Assembly: GCF_034259325.1 (NCBI RefSeq)
Contig: NZ_JAXIVS010000001.1
Span: 930,001-994,000, forward strand
Direction: 5' to 3'
Source of the DNA: Hyalangium ruber
GTDB taxonomy: Bacteria > Myxococcota > Myxococcia > Myxococcales > Myxococcaceae
Length of the DNA: 64,000 nucleotides
The first letter of the stretch is position 1; each line of letters starts with the position of its first letter. Both the position numbers and the translations under genes were made by a program. The notes beneath the pieces were generated by a model. The model was given only the letters and a program-made list of their open reading frames with translations. It had not been told where the DNA came from and searched no databases. This document shows, in pieces, positions 11,427 through 20,225 of the stretch.

Positions 11427-13907
11427 ATGCGCCTCCAGGCCCTGCTGCTGCTCCTGCCCTCCCTCGCCCTCGCGCAGACTCCGGCCATCCTCCGCCCGGC
11501 CGTGAGCTCGCGAGGGGTGACGCTGCCCCCCGAAGCCACCGCCATCGTGGATGAGGCCACCGCCCTCTCCTTGAACCCGGGTGGCCTGCGCTACGTCGGC
11601 TCCCCCCAGCTCTTCTACGTGCATGAGCGCAACCGCGCGCTGGATCAGGTCGGCAACGGCCTGTTCGCCGGCGCCACGTTGCTGGGCACCGTGGGCCTGG
11701 GCTTCGGCGTGGAGTGGATCCGCAACCAGACGGCGCTGGACTACCGCCGCAGCTCCCTGGGCTTCGCGCTGGGCACGGACACGCTGGCGCTCGGCGCCAC
11801 CTACCACGCCTTCTCCTCCGAGGATGCGGAGTTCGAGAAGCTCTACAGCTGGGACATCGGCCTGTCGGCGCGGCCCTGGCGCGAGTTCTCCTACAGCGTG
11901 GTGGCCCGCGACATCAACGCACCCACGCGGGGCCCGCACACCCTGCCGCGCACCTTCGACGTGGGCATCGGCGTGCGCCCCTTCGGAGAGCGGTACACGC
12001 TGGGGGTGGACTACCTCTTCCGCTCCGGAGACCTGGACCGGGGGCGCCTGGCCTACGCGCTGAAGGCGGAGCTGGTGCCGGGCGTGGGGCTGAGCGCGGG
12101 CCTGTCACACGGCCTGCGCGGCGGCGAGGAGGTGGCCTTCCAGCTCGCCGCCACGCTGGACACCTCTGGCTTCGGCGTCACCTACGCGGGCGGCCGGACG
12201 GAGTCGAGCTGGGACCACGTGCTGGGCGTGCGCCTGTCGAGCGAGCGCTACCGCAGCCTGCGCCTGTCCTCGGGCGTGGTGACGATGGTGGACCTCAATG
12301 ATCGGCTCGCGGGTGGCGTCAGCCCTCCGCTGGCGCTATTCGGGGTGACGGGGGCCGACCCGTACCTGAAGCTGATGCGCTTCCTGGACCTGGCCACCAA
12401 GGATCCGGAGCTGCGCGGCGTGGTGCTGAAGATCGAGGGCATGGGCGGGGTGGACTGGGGCCAGGCCGAGGAGCTGCGGCAGGCCGTGCTGCGCCTGAAG
12501 GGGAACGGCAAGAAGGTGATGGCGGTGCTGCTCTCGTGCGACGACAAGTGCTACTTCGTCGCCTCCGCCGCCGATCAGATCCACGCGCTGCCGGAGTCCT
12601 CGCTGCTCATCAACGGCCTGACGGCGGGCGTCATGAGCCTGGGCGGGACGATGCAGAAGCTGGGCGTCACCTGGGACGTGGCGCGGGTGGGCGAGTACAA
12701 GACCGCGCCCGAGCAGCTCACCCGCACGGAGATGAGCGAGGCGGAGCGGGAGACGGTGAACGCGTACCTCGACACGCAGGTGGCCTGGTACGAGGAGTCG
12801 GTGACGAACGGACGCAAGCTGCCCCCCGGGCGCCTGCGCGAAGCGTGGGCCGTGGGCCTCATCCCCTCCCGGCGCGCGGTGGCGTTGGGGCTGGTGGACA
12901 GCGTCATCCAGAAGCAGGAGGAGCTGGAGCAGAAGGTGCGCGACCTCGCCCCCGGCGCCACCTACAACGCCAGCTACTCGCCGCGCAGCGAGCGGGAGAC
13001 GCGCTGGGGCATCCGCCGGCGCATCGCCATCATCCCCGTGCTGGGCGCCATCGCCGGAGGCAAGAGCCGAGAGGATCCGCTCGGCGCCTCGCGCATCGCC
13101 GGGGCCGAGACGGTGGTGCTCGCGCTGACGCGGGCCCAGGAAGACCCCTCCGTGGTGGCCATCCTGCTGCGGGTGGACTCGGGCGGCGGGGACGTGCTCG
13201 CCTCGGACCTCATGTACCGGGCGGTGCTGGAGGCCAAGCGGCACAAGCCCGTCGTCGCCTCCATGGGCGATGTGGCGGCCTCGGGCGGCTACTACGTGGC
13301 CATGGGCGCGGATGAGGTTCTGGCCAACCCCACCACCATCACCGGCAGCATCGGCGTCTTCTACCTGAAGCCCGCGCTCAAGGGCCTGCTGGGGGACAAG
13401 CTGGGGGTGAACCAGGAGAACCTCCCGCGCGCCCCGCTGGCGGACCTGATGGACTACTGGCGCCCCTGGACGCCCGAGGAGCAGACCGCGGTGCAGTCGT
13501 GGGTGAACCAGACCTACGACGACTTCATCACCTACGTGGCCGAGGCCCGGAAGATGGAGAAGGAGAAGGTGGACGCCATCGCGCGCGGGCGGGTGTGGTC
13601 CGGCAAGGACGCCCAGGCCCGTGGGCTGGTGGACCGACTGGGTGGCTTCGCCGAGGCCGTCGAGGCGGCGCGCACCCGCGCCCGGGTGGACGCGGCCGAG
13701 GAGCTGGACCTGGAGGTGTACGGCGAGCCCAAGGGCCTGCTGTCCTCCCTGGGCGGTGAGCCGAACGTGCTGACGCGGCTGCTGCCCCAGCCCCAGCCTG
13801 CCCTGCCCCCAGGCATGCAGACGCTCCTGCGGCAGGCAGGGCTCACCGCCGAGGGGCTGGAGCCGGGCATGAAGGCCCAGCTGCCCTTCTCCCTGCGCAT
13901 CCACTGA
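11427..13907 (+). CDS. sppA: Outer-membrane beta-barrel fused to signal peptide peptidase SppA
   Basis: An 826-residue fusion. A signal peptide (ending ALAQ) is followed by about 270 residues of alternating aromatic/hydrophobic strands with Gly-rich turns, as in FadL/PorV-like barrels. Two tandem S49 (ClpP-like) domains then fill about residues 310-790. The SppA catalytic dyad is present: Lys425 in GEYKTAPE and Ser619 in AASGGYY. Ordinary SppA is about 600 residues with an N-terminal membrane anchor; here a barrel replaces that anchor, which would put the peptidase on the periplasmic side of the outer membrane. SppA clears cleaved signal peptides; this variant may process other outer-membrane or exported substrates. 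Confidence 0.82.
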   Translation: MRLQALLLLLPSLALAQTPAILRPAVSSRGVTLPPEATAIVDEATALSLNPGGLRYVGSPQLFYVHERNRALDQVGNGLFAGATLLGTVGLGFGVEWIRNQTALDYRRSSLGFALGTDTLALGATYHAFSSEDAEFEKLYSWDIGLSARPWREFSYSVVARDINAPTRGPHTLPRTFDVGIGVRPFGERYTLGVDYLFRSGDLDRGRLAYALKAELVPGVGLSAGLSHGLRGGEEVAFQLAATLDTSGFGVTYAGGRTESSWDHVLGVRLSSERYRSLRLSSGVVTMVDLNDRLAGGVSPPLALFGVTGADPYLKLMRFLDLATKDPELRGVVLKIEGMGGVDWGQAEELRQAVLRLKGNGKKVMAVLLSCDDKCYFVASAADQIHALPESSLLINGLTAGVMSLGGTMQKLGVTWDVARVGEYKTAPEQLTRTEMSEAERETVNAYLDTQVAWYEESVTNGRKLPPGRLREAWAVGLIPSRRAVALGLVDSVIQKQEELEQKVRDLAPGATYNASYSPRSERETRWGIRRRIAIIPVLGAIAGGKSREDPLGASRIAGAETVVLALTRAQEDPSVVAILLRVDSGGGDVLASDLMYRAVLEAKRHKPVVASMGDVAASGGYYVAMGADEVLANPTTITGSIGVFYLKPALKGLLGDKLGVNQENLPRAPLADLMDYWRPWTPEEQTAVQSWVNQTYDDFITYVAEARKMEKEKVDAIARGRVWSGKDAQARGLVDRLGGFAEAVEAARTRARVDAAEELDLEVYGEPKGLLSSLGGEPNVLTRLLPQPQPALPPGMQTLLRQAGLTAEGLEPGMKAQLPFSLRIH

Positions 13908-14153
13908 GTTCCCTGGCCGACACCCTCACGAAATTCTCCAAGCCCCACGCCGGTCTCTGTTAATGTAGGTGTGCTTTCGGGCCGGCTCTCGGGCCGCCTG
14001 AAGGCTCCAGGGACCGGTGGTTCGGTCGACGAGAACCCGGCGCGTCGAGCGCAGGCGCCTCGAAGATCCCGCGTCAGGCTCCCTGTCCCACACGTCGAAC
14101 CGTGCGCCCCCGGCCGAACCGGGGCCTCTTGCGTGCACAGCCTCTGGAATTTC

Positions 14154-15725
14154 ATGAGCGAGAACACCGACAACAACGATCCCCGTGAACCCCTCCCGCC
14201 CGCCGCGGCCGCTCGGCCCGAGTCTCCTGGAATGGACGACGACGGCGGGGACGAAGGCGACGACGAGGGTCCCGATGAGGGCGGAGATGCCGCCGCCGGC
14301 CCAGGGCAACCGGGCGCCGCTGGACAGGCAGGCCCGGGGGGAGGCCGCCGCCGCCGCCGCCGTCGCCGTCGCCGTGGCGCCCAGGTCCACTTCACCCCGG
14401 AAGGCCAGGCCTACCGGATGCAGCCGGGCCCGGACGGGCAGATGGTGCAGGTGTTCCTCACGCCGCAGGAGCTCCAGCAGTACCAGCAGCGCATGGCCCA
14501 GCAGGCCCAGCAGCAGCAGGGCCAGCCCCAGCAGGGCCAGCAGCACCCGCAGCACCCGGGCGGCCAGCCTCAGGGCCAGCGCCAGGAGCACCGCGGGGGC
14601 CACCAGGGCCACGCCGCGCCTCAGCAGAACCTGGCGCCCGTGGAGGGCGTGCTGGACACCGAGGCCAAGGGCCCCAACGCGTTCCTGCGCCAGCTGAAGA
14701 AGAACCTGCTGCCCTCGCCGGATGACGCGGAGCTGCCCAAGAATCTGGTGCAGAAGCTGCGGCTGCGCCAGGGCCAGTACGTCACCGCGTTCGCGCAGAT
14801 GCGGGGCACCAAGGGCCTGGTGCAGAAGGTGGACACGGTGGACGGCCGCCCGCTGGAGAGCAACCCGCGGCTGCCGCACTTCGCGGACCTCACCTCGGTG
14901 GATCCGCTCGAGCGCATCAAGCTGGAGCACGGCCACCGCGAGATGGTGACCCGGGTGCTGGATCTGATCTCCCCCATCGGCAAGGGTCAGCGCGCGCTGA
15001 TCGTCGCCCCGCCGAAGACGGGCAAGACGATCATGCTCCAGAAGATCGCCCAGGCGGTCATCACCAACCACCCCGAGATGCACGTGATGGTGCTGCTCAT
15101 CGACGAGCGCCCCGAGGAAGTCACGGACATGCGCCGCAGCATCAAGGCCGAGGTGCTGGCCTCGAGCTCGGATCGGCCCACGGGTGACCACCTCAAGGTG
15201 GCGGAGCTGGCGCTGGAGCGGGCCCGGCGACTGGTGGAGAGCGGCAAGGACGTGCTCATCCTCCTGGACTCGATCACCCGCCTGGCGCGCGCCTACAACA
15301 AGGAAGTGGACAGCTCGGGCCGTACGCTCACGGGCGGCGTGGACAGCCGCGCGCTGGAGCGCCCCAAGCGCATCTTCGGCGCCGCGCGCGCCACCGAGGA
15401 GGCCGGCACGCTGACCATCATCGGCACGGCGCTCATCGACACCGGCAGCCGCATGGACGAAGTGATTTTCGAGGAGTTCAAGGGCACCGGTAACTCCGAG
15501 GTGACGCTGGACCGACTGCTGGCCGAGAAGCGCATCTTCCCCGCCATCAACATCGCCCAGTCCGGCACGCGCAAGGAGGAGAAGCTCTTCACCCAGAAGG
15601 AGTACGAGAAGGTGAAGAAGCTGCGCCAGATGCTCTTCTCCGTGAAGCCCGTCGAGGCCATGGAGGCGCTCGGCAAGCGGCTCACGCGCTACACCTACAA
15701 CGACGAGTTCCTCGAGGAGTTGTAG
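14154..15725 (+). CDS. rho: Transcription termination factor Rho
   Basis: A 523-residue RNA-dependent helicase. The ATPase core has the P-loop APPKTGKT (285-292), a Walker B in DVLILLDSITRLARAYN, and the conserved C-terminal GTGNSE and RIFPAI motifs. The RNA-binding cold-shock-like domain starts near GVLDTEAKGPNAFLR (165-179) but is short. Residues 1-160 are an added disordered region: acidic, then a run of ten arginines (65-74), then Gln/Gly/His-rich. Such N-terminal insertions occur in other high-GC phyla. The ATG at 14154 is taken because the frame upstream looks non-coding; the 246-base leader may carry autoregulation. Confidence 0.92.
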   Translation: MSENTDNNDPREPLPPAAAARPESPGMDDDGGDEGDDEGPDEGGDAAAGPGQPGAAGQAGPGGGRRRRRRRRRRGAQVHFTPEGQAYRMQPGPDGQMVQVFLTPQELQQYQQRMAQQAQQQQGQPQQGQQHPQHPGGQPQGQRQEHRGGHQGHAAPQQNLAPVEGVLDTEAKGPNAFLRQLKKNLLPSPDDAELPKNLVQKLRLRQGQYVTAFAQMRGTKGLVQKVDTVDGRPLESNPRLPHFADLTSVDPLERIKLEHGHREMVTRVLDLISPIGKGQRALIVAPPKTGKTIMLQKIAQAVITNHPEMHVMVLLIDERPEEVTDMRRSIKAEVLASSSDRPTGDHLKVAELALERARRLVESGKDVLILLDSITRLARAYNKEVDSSGRTLTGGVDSRALERPKRIFGAARATEEAGTLTIIGTALIDTGSRMDEVIFEEFKGTGNSEVTLDRLLAEKRIFPAINIAQSGTRKEEKLFTQKEYEKVKKLRQMLFSVKPVEAMEALGKRLTRYTYNDEFLEEL

Positions 15726-15735
15726 GCCGCTGCCA

Positions 15736-15766
15736 GGCGACGACGGAGATGTTCACCGTCGTCGCC
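15736..15766 (+). terminator. Hairpin terminator after rho
   Basis: A perfect 11-bp stem, GGCGACGACGG (15736-15746) and CCGTCGTCGCC (15756-15766), with a nine-base loop, lies 10 bases after the rho stop. There is no T-run. Confidence 0.55.
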
Positions 15767-15819
15767 TCGCCTGTCAGGCGGGTAGCGAGGGCAGACGCGG
15801 CACGCTAGCTTCCGCGCCC

Positions 15820-17847
15820 ATGCGCACTTTCCCCTACCCGCTTGTCCTCGCCGCGATGCTCGCCGCCTGCGCGAGTTCGCCGCAACCGCAGCCTGACGCC
15901 GCTTCCACCCCGGCCCCCGCCGCTCCCGCCGCGGTGAGCCCTCCGGCTTCTCCGGCCAGCAGTGCCGAGACGAAGAAGGAGGCCCCCGACCCGGTCGCCA
16001 GCGCGGACGCCGCGCGCGTGGCCGAGTTCGCGCGCCAGGTGACGCCGCTGGTGGATGCTTTCATCAACTCCGAGGCGCTCTTCACGCGAGACGGCAAGCA
16101 GGTGCTGCTCTCCTCCAACCGCGACGGCCTGCCGCAGATCTACATCGCCGACGCCGCGCGCCCCGACTCTCCCGCGAAGCGCCTGCTCAACTGGAGCGAG
16201 CGCATGACGATCACCGCGACCACCCCGGACGGCAAGTCGCTCCTGTTCCGCTCGGACAAGGGCGCCGATGAGAACTGGTCCCTCTGGAAGGTGAACCTCG
16301 ACGGCTCGCAGCCCGTGGAGCTCACCCCGGGCGAGAAGCTCAACCGCGATGGCGCCTTCGTGCCGGACCTCGCGCCGGACACCGTCTACTTCAGCGCCCG
16401 CCGCATGAACGAGGCCTCGTCGGCCGTGTACGCCGTGCCCCTCGCCGGCGGCCCCTCGCGGCAGGTCCTCCGGGACGACAAGCCGGGCTTCCTCTCCGAC
16501 GTGAGCCGCGACGGCAAGCAGGCCCTCTTCCTGCGCTACCTGTCGGGCTCGGAGAACTACCTGCAGCACCTGGACCTCGCCACCGGCAACACGCGGCCGC
16601 TCTACCCGCAGAGCGGCAAGGTCACCATCTTCTCCGCCCGGTTCTCCCCGGACGGCAAGACGGTGTACGTGGCGACCGATGGCGGCGGTGAGCAGGCGTG
16701 GCTGCTCGCGCTCGACGCGCAGAGCGGCAAGGAGCTTGCCCGCTACGTCGAGAAGAACCCCACCACGGCCACCATCGGCGGCGTCGCGGTGGCTCGGAGC
16801 GGGGATGCGATCGCGCTCTCCCTCGACGCGGGCAACCGCAGCGAGGTCCGACTGCTCGACGCGCGCACCCTCAAGCCGCGCGCTCCCGTCGCCCTGCCGC
16901 TCGGCCAGGGCGGCGTGATGGACTTCTCCGAGGACGGCAAGCGCTTCACCGCCATCTGGTCCACGCCCTCCGCGCCCGCCGACGCGTGGGTGGTGGACGC
17001 GAAGACGGGCAAGGTCGCCGCGCTGCGCACCGAGCCGCGCCCCTCGCTCCCGGAGGTGCCCGCCATCGAGACGAGCATCACCGAGATCCGCTCCCATGAC
17101 GGGCTCACGCTGCCCATCAACGTGTACCTGCCGAAGAAGCGCTCGGGGAAGCTGCCCGTCATCGTCTCGTACCACGGCGGGCCGGCGGGCAGCTCCAAGG
17201 TCAAGTGGTCCGCGTCCATCGCCTTCTTCGTGGCGCAGGGCTACGCGTGGGTGGAGCCCAACGTGCGTGGCTCCGGTGGCTTCGGCCGCGCCTTCGAGGA
17301 GGCGGACAACGGGCGTGGGCGCGTCGAGGCCTTCAAGGACATCGAGGCCACGGGCCGCTGGGCCGCCTCGCAGCCCTGGGCGGACTCCAACCGCGTCATC
17401 ATCTACGGCGGCAGCTATGGCGGCTACACGGTGCTCATCGGGCTCACGCGCATGCCCCAGCTCTGGCGCGCGGGCGTGAACCTGTTCGGCGTGGCCAACA
17501 TGAAGACGTTCATGGCCACCACCAGCGGCCTCATCCGGGAGATCTTCCTGCTCGAGATGGGAGACCCGGACAAGGACGCGGCCTTCCTCAGCTCCATCTC
17601 TCCGCTGGAGGACGCGAACAAGATCGTCGATCCGCTCTTCGTCTACGCGGGCGCGAATGATCCGCGCGTGCCGCGCGGCGAGTCGGACCAGGTCGTCCGC
17701 GCGCTGCGCGACCGGAAGATCCCCGTCGAGTACATGGTCGCGGAGAACGAGGGCCACTCGCTGGCGCGCAAGGAGAACCTGATCGAGTTCCTCGCGCGCT
17801 CGGCCCGCTTCCTGGAGAAGCACGCCGGCCCCACGCAGGCGCCCTGA
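15820..17847 (+). CDS. S9-family (prolyl oligopeptidase) lipoprotein peptidase
   Basis: A 675-residue predicted lipoprotein: signal peptide with lipobox AAMLAAC, Cys about residue 18. A Pro/Ala-rich linker leads to a WD40/TolB-like beta-propeller (about residues 80-410) and then the alpha/beta-hydrolase domain. The catalytic triad is visible: Ser532 in GGSYGG, Asp614 in GANDPR, His646 in EGHS, with the oxyanion-region HGGP. The protein should cleave peptides in the periplasm or at the outer membrane. It stands alone between hairpins. Confidence 0.88.
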   Translation: MRTFPYPLVLAAMLAACASSPQPQPDAASTPAPAAPAAVSPPASPASSAETKKEAPDPVASADAARVAEFARQVTPLVDAFINSEALFTRDGKQVLLSSNRDGLPQIYIADAARPDSPAKRLLNWSERMTITATTPDGKSLLFRSDKGADENWSLWKVNLDGSQPVELTPGEKLNRDGAFVPDLAPDTVYFSARRMNEASSAVYAVPLAGGPSRQVLRDDKPGFLSDVSRDGKQALFLRYLSGSENYLQHLDLATGNTRPLYPQSGKVTIFSARFSPDGKTVYVATDGGGEQAWLLALDAQSGKELARYVEKNPTTATIGGVAVARSGDAIALSLDAGNRSEVRLLDARTLKPRAPVALPLGQGGVMDFSEDGKRFTAIWSTPSAPADAWVVDAKTGKVAALRTEPRPSLPEVPAIETSITEIRSHDGLTLPINVYLPKKRSGKLPVIVSYHGGPAGSSKVKWSASIAFFVAQGYAWVEPNVRGSGGFGRAFEEADNGRGRVEAFKDIEATGRWAASQPWADSNRVIIYGGSYGGYTVLIGLTRMPQLWRAGVNLFGVANMKTFMATTSGLIREIFLLEMGDPDKDAAFLSSISPLEDANKIVDPLFVYAGANDPRVPRGESDQVVRALRDRKIPVEYMVAENEGHSLARKENLIEFLARSARFLEKHAGPTQAP

Positions 17848-17865
17848 GTCAGGGACCGAGCGGAC

Positions 17866-17895
17866 GGCGGTTCATCACACCTGGGATGAACCGCC
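17866..17895 (+). terminator. Hairpin between the S9 peptidase and the precursor peptide gene
   Basis: A perfect 11-bp inverted repeat, GGCGGTTCATC (17866-17876) and GATGAACCGCC (17885-17895), with an eight-base loop, 18 bases after the peptidase stop. It lacks a T-run, so it may be a terminator or an RNA element ahead of the next gene. Confidence 0.5.
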
Positions 17896-17952
17896 CTCAC
17901 TCCGGGGGCCTGGACTCGACTTCAGGCGCAACCCCCACCCGGAGCCTGAGAC

Positions 17953-18210
17953 ATGAACAAGGAACGCATCGTCCAAGCGTGGCGCAACCCTGAGTACCGC
18001 GCGAGCCTCTCCGCCGAGGAGCGCGCCCTGCTACCGGAGAGTCCCGCCGGAGCCCCCCTGACCGAGCTCGGCGAGTCGGAGCTGAGCGACATCACGGGCG
18101 GAGTAACCCCCTGTGGAGATACCCGGACCAAGGGGCCCCTGGCCTGTACGCTCAACTCGTGCGGCATCGTCGCGTGCGTGCCCCCGAGCTACCGCATCTG
18201 TGTGGAGTAG
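17953..18210 (+). CDS. Mersacidin/lichenicidin-type lanthipeptide precursor (orphan)
   Basis: An 85-residue peptide. The leader begins with the IVQAWRNPEYRASLS pattern seen in mersacidin/lichenicidin-family and related class II leaders, is acidic (TELGESELSDI), and ends in a double-glycine site (TGG, G49-G50). The following 35-residue core has five Cys (54, 65, 70, 75, 83) and six Ser/Thr, as expected for lanthionine formation. A GAG-rich site precedes the ATG. No LanM synthetase, C39 peptidase-transporter or immunity gene is in the window, so the modifying enzyme would have to act in trans. The family call rests on the leader pattern and double glycine. Confidence 0.72.
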   Translation: MNKERIVQAWRNPEYRASLSAEERALLPESPAGAPLTELGESELSDITGGVTPCGDTRTKGPLACTLNSCGIVACVPPSYRICVE

Positions 18211-18225
18211 CCGCGCGCGAGGCGA

Positions 18226-18251
18226 CCGTCGGGCACGCGTGTGCCCGGCGG
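18226..18251. terminator. Bidirectional hairpin after the precursor peptide gene
   Basis: An 11-bp stem with one G-T wobble: CCGTCGGGCAC (18226-18236) and GTGCCCGGCGG (18241-18251), loop GCGT. It lies between two convergent genes and could stop transcription from both. Confidence 0.5.
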
Positions 18252-18267
18252 TCCGCCCATCGGTACA

Positions 18268-19788
18268 TCAGGACGACTGCGCGCCCATCGCCTTCTTCAG
18301 CGGCTTGTTGAACAGGGCGATGGCGACACCGGCGGCCACGCCGAGCACCATGAGCATCAGGAAGAAGGCGTCCTTCGACATCGTCGTGTAGAAGCGGCCG
18401 ATGAAGCCCGAGAGCAGGTTGCCGAAGAAGCTCGACAGGTACCAGATGCCCATCATCAGCGAGACGATGCGCACCGGCGCCACCTTCGTCACCAGCGACA
18501 GGCCGATGGGCGACAAGTAGAGCTCGCCGATCGTCAGCAGCAAGGTGCAGAAGACCGGCCAGAACAAGCTGCCCTTGCTATCGCCCACCACGCGGGCGCC
18601 GATCACCATCACGATGAAGGACATGCCCAGGATGAGGCAGCCGATGGCCATCTTCGCCACGGAGGAGGGCTCCTTGCCCTTCTTGTTCTGCATTGACCAG
18701 AAGATGTCGAGCAGCGGGGCGAACATGAAGATGAAGAGGGGGTTGGCCGACTGGAACCACGTCGAGGAGGCCCAGTCCGGCCAGAACGTGTTCTCGTCGG
18801 CCCAGGTCTGCATCGTGTTGCCCTGCTGCTCGTAGACCGCCCAGAAGACGATGTTGAGGCCACACAGGCCCGCCAGTGCCCAGACGCGCTTCCACTCATC
18901 GGAGGTCAGCGGCTGCTTGGGCGCTTCGACCTTGGCGCCGCCCTTGCGCTCCTGCAGCGTGTCGGGGGCCAGGGTGTTGCGGCCGACGAACTGCACCACC
19001 AGGCCGATGCACATGCCGATGCCCGCGGCGAGGAAGCCGTAGCGCCACCCGTACACGGCCGCCAGGGTGCCGCAAACGAAGTTGCAGATGAACGCGCCCA
19101 GGTTGATGCCCATGTAGAAGATGGTGAAGGCACCATCGCGGCGGCGATCACCCGGAGGGTAGAGGTTGCCCACCTGCGTGGAGATGTTGGGCTTGAAGAA
19201 ACCGTTGCCGATGATGAGCAGCGCCAAGCCGATGAAGAACAGGTTGTCGGCGCCGAAGAGGACGAACTGCCCCAGCGCCATGACGATGGCGCCCAGATAG
19301 ACCGACTTCTTCTGGCCCAGGTACTTGTCGGCCATAAGGCCGCCGAACACGGGGGTCAGGTAGACGAGGCCCGTGTAGATTCCGTAGAGCAGTGAGGCAT
19401 TCGGCTCGACGCTGCACGTCTGGGTGGCGATGTTCTGCGCGGTCTCGAGCGCCATGCCTGCGTTGTCAGCGAGGATGCTCTTGGCCTTGTTCGCGACGCA
19501 GGCCTGGATCTCCGAGGGCTCCACCGCCGGCAACAACCACTTGAAGAAGCTCCAGCCGATGACGTCGTCCGGATTGCCCACCCCGTCATACGCCTTGCCC
19601 TGGAGCGTCTGGCGGGCGGTGATGAACAGGTAGTTCACCATGTACAGCTTCAGCAGCCCGCGCATCCCGTAGTACGAGAAGCGCTCCCACATCTCGGTGA
19701 AGAACAGGACGAAGAGGCCTACCGGGTGCCCCATGAACGTCTTGTTCGAGGGCGGTCCCTTCCACTCCGCGGGCTCGGCAGATGCCAT
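18268..19788 (-). CDS. POT/PTR-family proton-coupled peptide transporter
   Basis: A 506-residue major-facilitator protein with about 14 hydrophobic segments. The POT signature ExxERFxYYG is present (E32-x-x-E35-R36-F37), as are the GGLMADKYLGQKK motif and the GNGFFKPNIS segment. These transporters import di- and tripeptides with protons. The start at 19788 has AAGGAG a few bases upstream; the frame is open further upstream but that part has no RBS and is rich in arginine. It is convergent with the lanthipeptide-like gene; a functional link is not implied. Confidence 0.9.
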   Translation of the reverse strand: MASAEPAEWKGPPSNKTFMGHPVGLFVLFFTEMWERFSYYGMRGLLKLYMVNYLFITARQTLQGKAYDGVGNPDDVIGWSFFKWLLPAVEPSEIQACVANKAKSILADNAGMALETAQNIATQTCSVEPNASLLYGIYTGLVYLTPVFGGLMADKYLGQKKSVYLGAIVMALGQFVLFGADNLFFIGLALLIIGNGFFKPNISTQVGNLYPPGDRRRDGAFTIFYMGINLGAFICNFVCGTLAAVYGWRYGFLAAGIGMCIGLVVQFVGRNTLAPDTLQERKGGAKVEAPKQPLTSDEWKRVWALAGLCGLNIVFWAVYEQQGNTMQTWADENTFWPDWASSTWFQSANPLFIFMFAPLLDIFWSMQNKKGKEPSSVAKMAIGCLILGMSFIVMVIGARVVGDSKGSLFWPVFCTLLLTIGELYLSPIGLSLVTKVAPVRIVSLMMGIWYLSSFFGNLLSGFIGRFYTTMSKDAFFLMLMVLGVAAGVAIALFNKPLKKAMGAQSS

Positions 19789-19954
19789 GCAGTCTCCTTG
19801 AGCGTCTTCGCCGCTCCTCGCACAAATGCTCCGGCCCAACAAGGGGACTGTGCTCTTTTCAGGGCGGCGGCGAGAGCGCTCCCTCCTCGGGAGGGCCCCC
19901 GCCCACCCCGGTTGAGGGGTGACGAACCTGCCCGGGATTGCGTAGGCTGCGACC

Positions 19955-20224
19955 ATGCTCCAGGGGTCGGGCCGCTGCCATTACCACCCGGATCGCGCGG
20001 GGCTCGGCATCTGCGTCGAGTGCCGGCGCGTCATCTGCCGCGAATGCACCACGCAGTTCGAGGGAATCAACCGCTGCGCCAGCTGTCTGGAGAAGCGCCT
20101 CAAGGTGCTCGAGGGGCCCGCGGTCCGCGCTGACTGGTCGCCGGGAAACGTGGTGCTCGCGCTGATGACCGTGGGCATCTTCTACGGGGGGCTCCGCCTG
20201 CTGCTCGAGCTGGTGGATCGCTAG
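19955..20224 (+). CDS. B-box zinc-finger membrane protein
   Basis: An 89-residue protein with Cys/His pairs in the B-box pattern: CHYHP, CVEC, CREC and CASC within residues 8-43. A C-terminal transmembrane helix follows (about 66-85). It is separated by one base from the DUF4129 gene and is probably the first gene of the MoxR-type block. Such small B-box proteins often precede membrane operons in myxobacteria. Function unknown. Confidence 0.72.
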   Translation: MLQGSGRCHYHPDRAGLGICVECRRVICRECTTQFEGINRCASCLEKRLKVLEGPAVRADWSPGNVVLALMTVGIFYGGLRLLLELVDR

Positions 20225-20225
20225 C

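Noticed and set aside
17953-19788. A lanthipeptide cluster with the POT transporter as exporter
   Set aside because: POT proteins import small peptides and the gene is convergent; no synthetase nearby.
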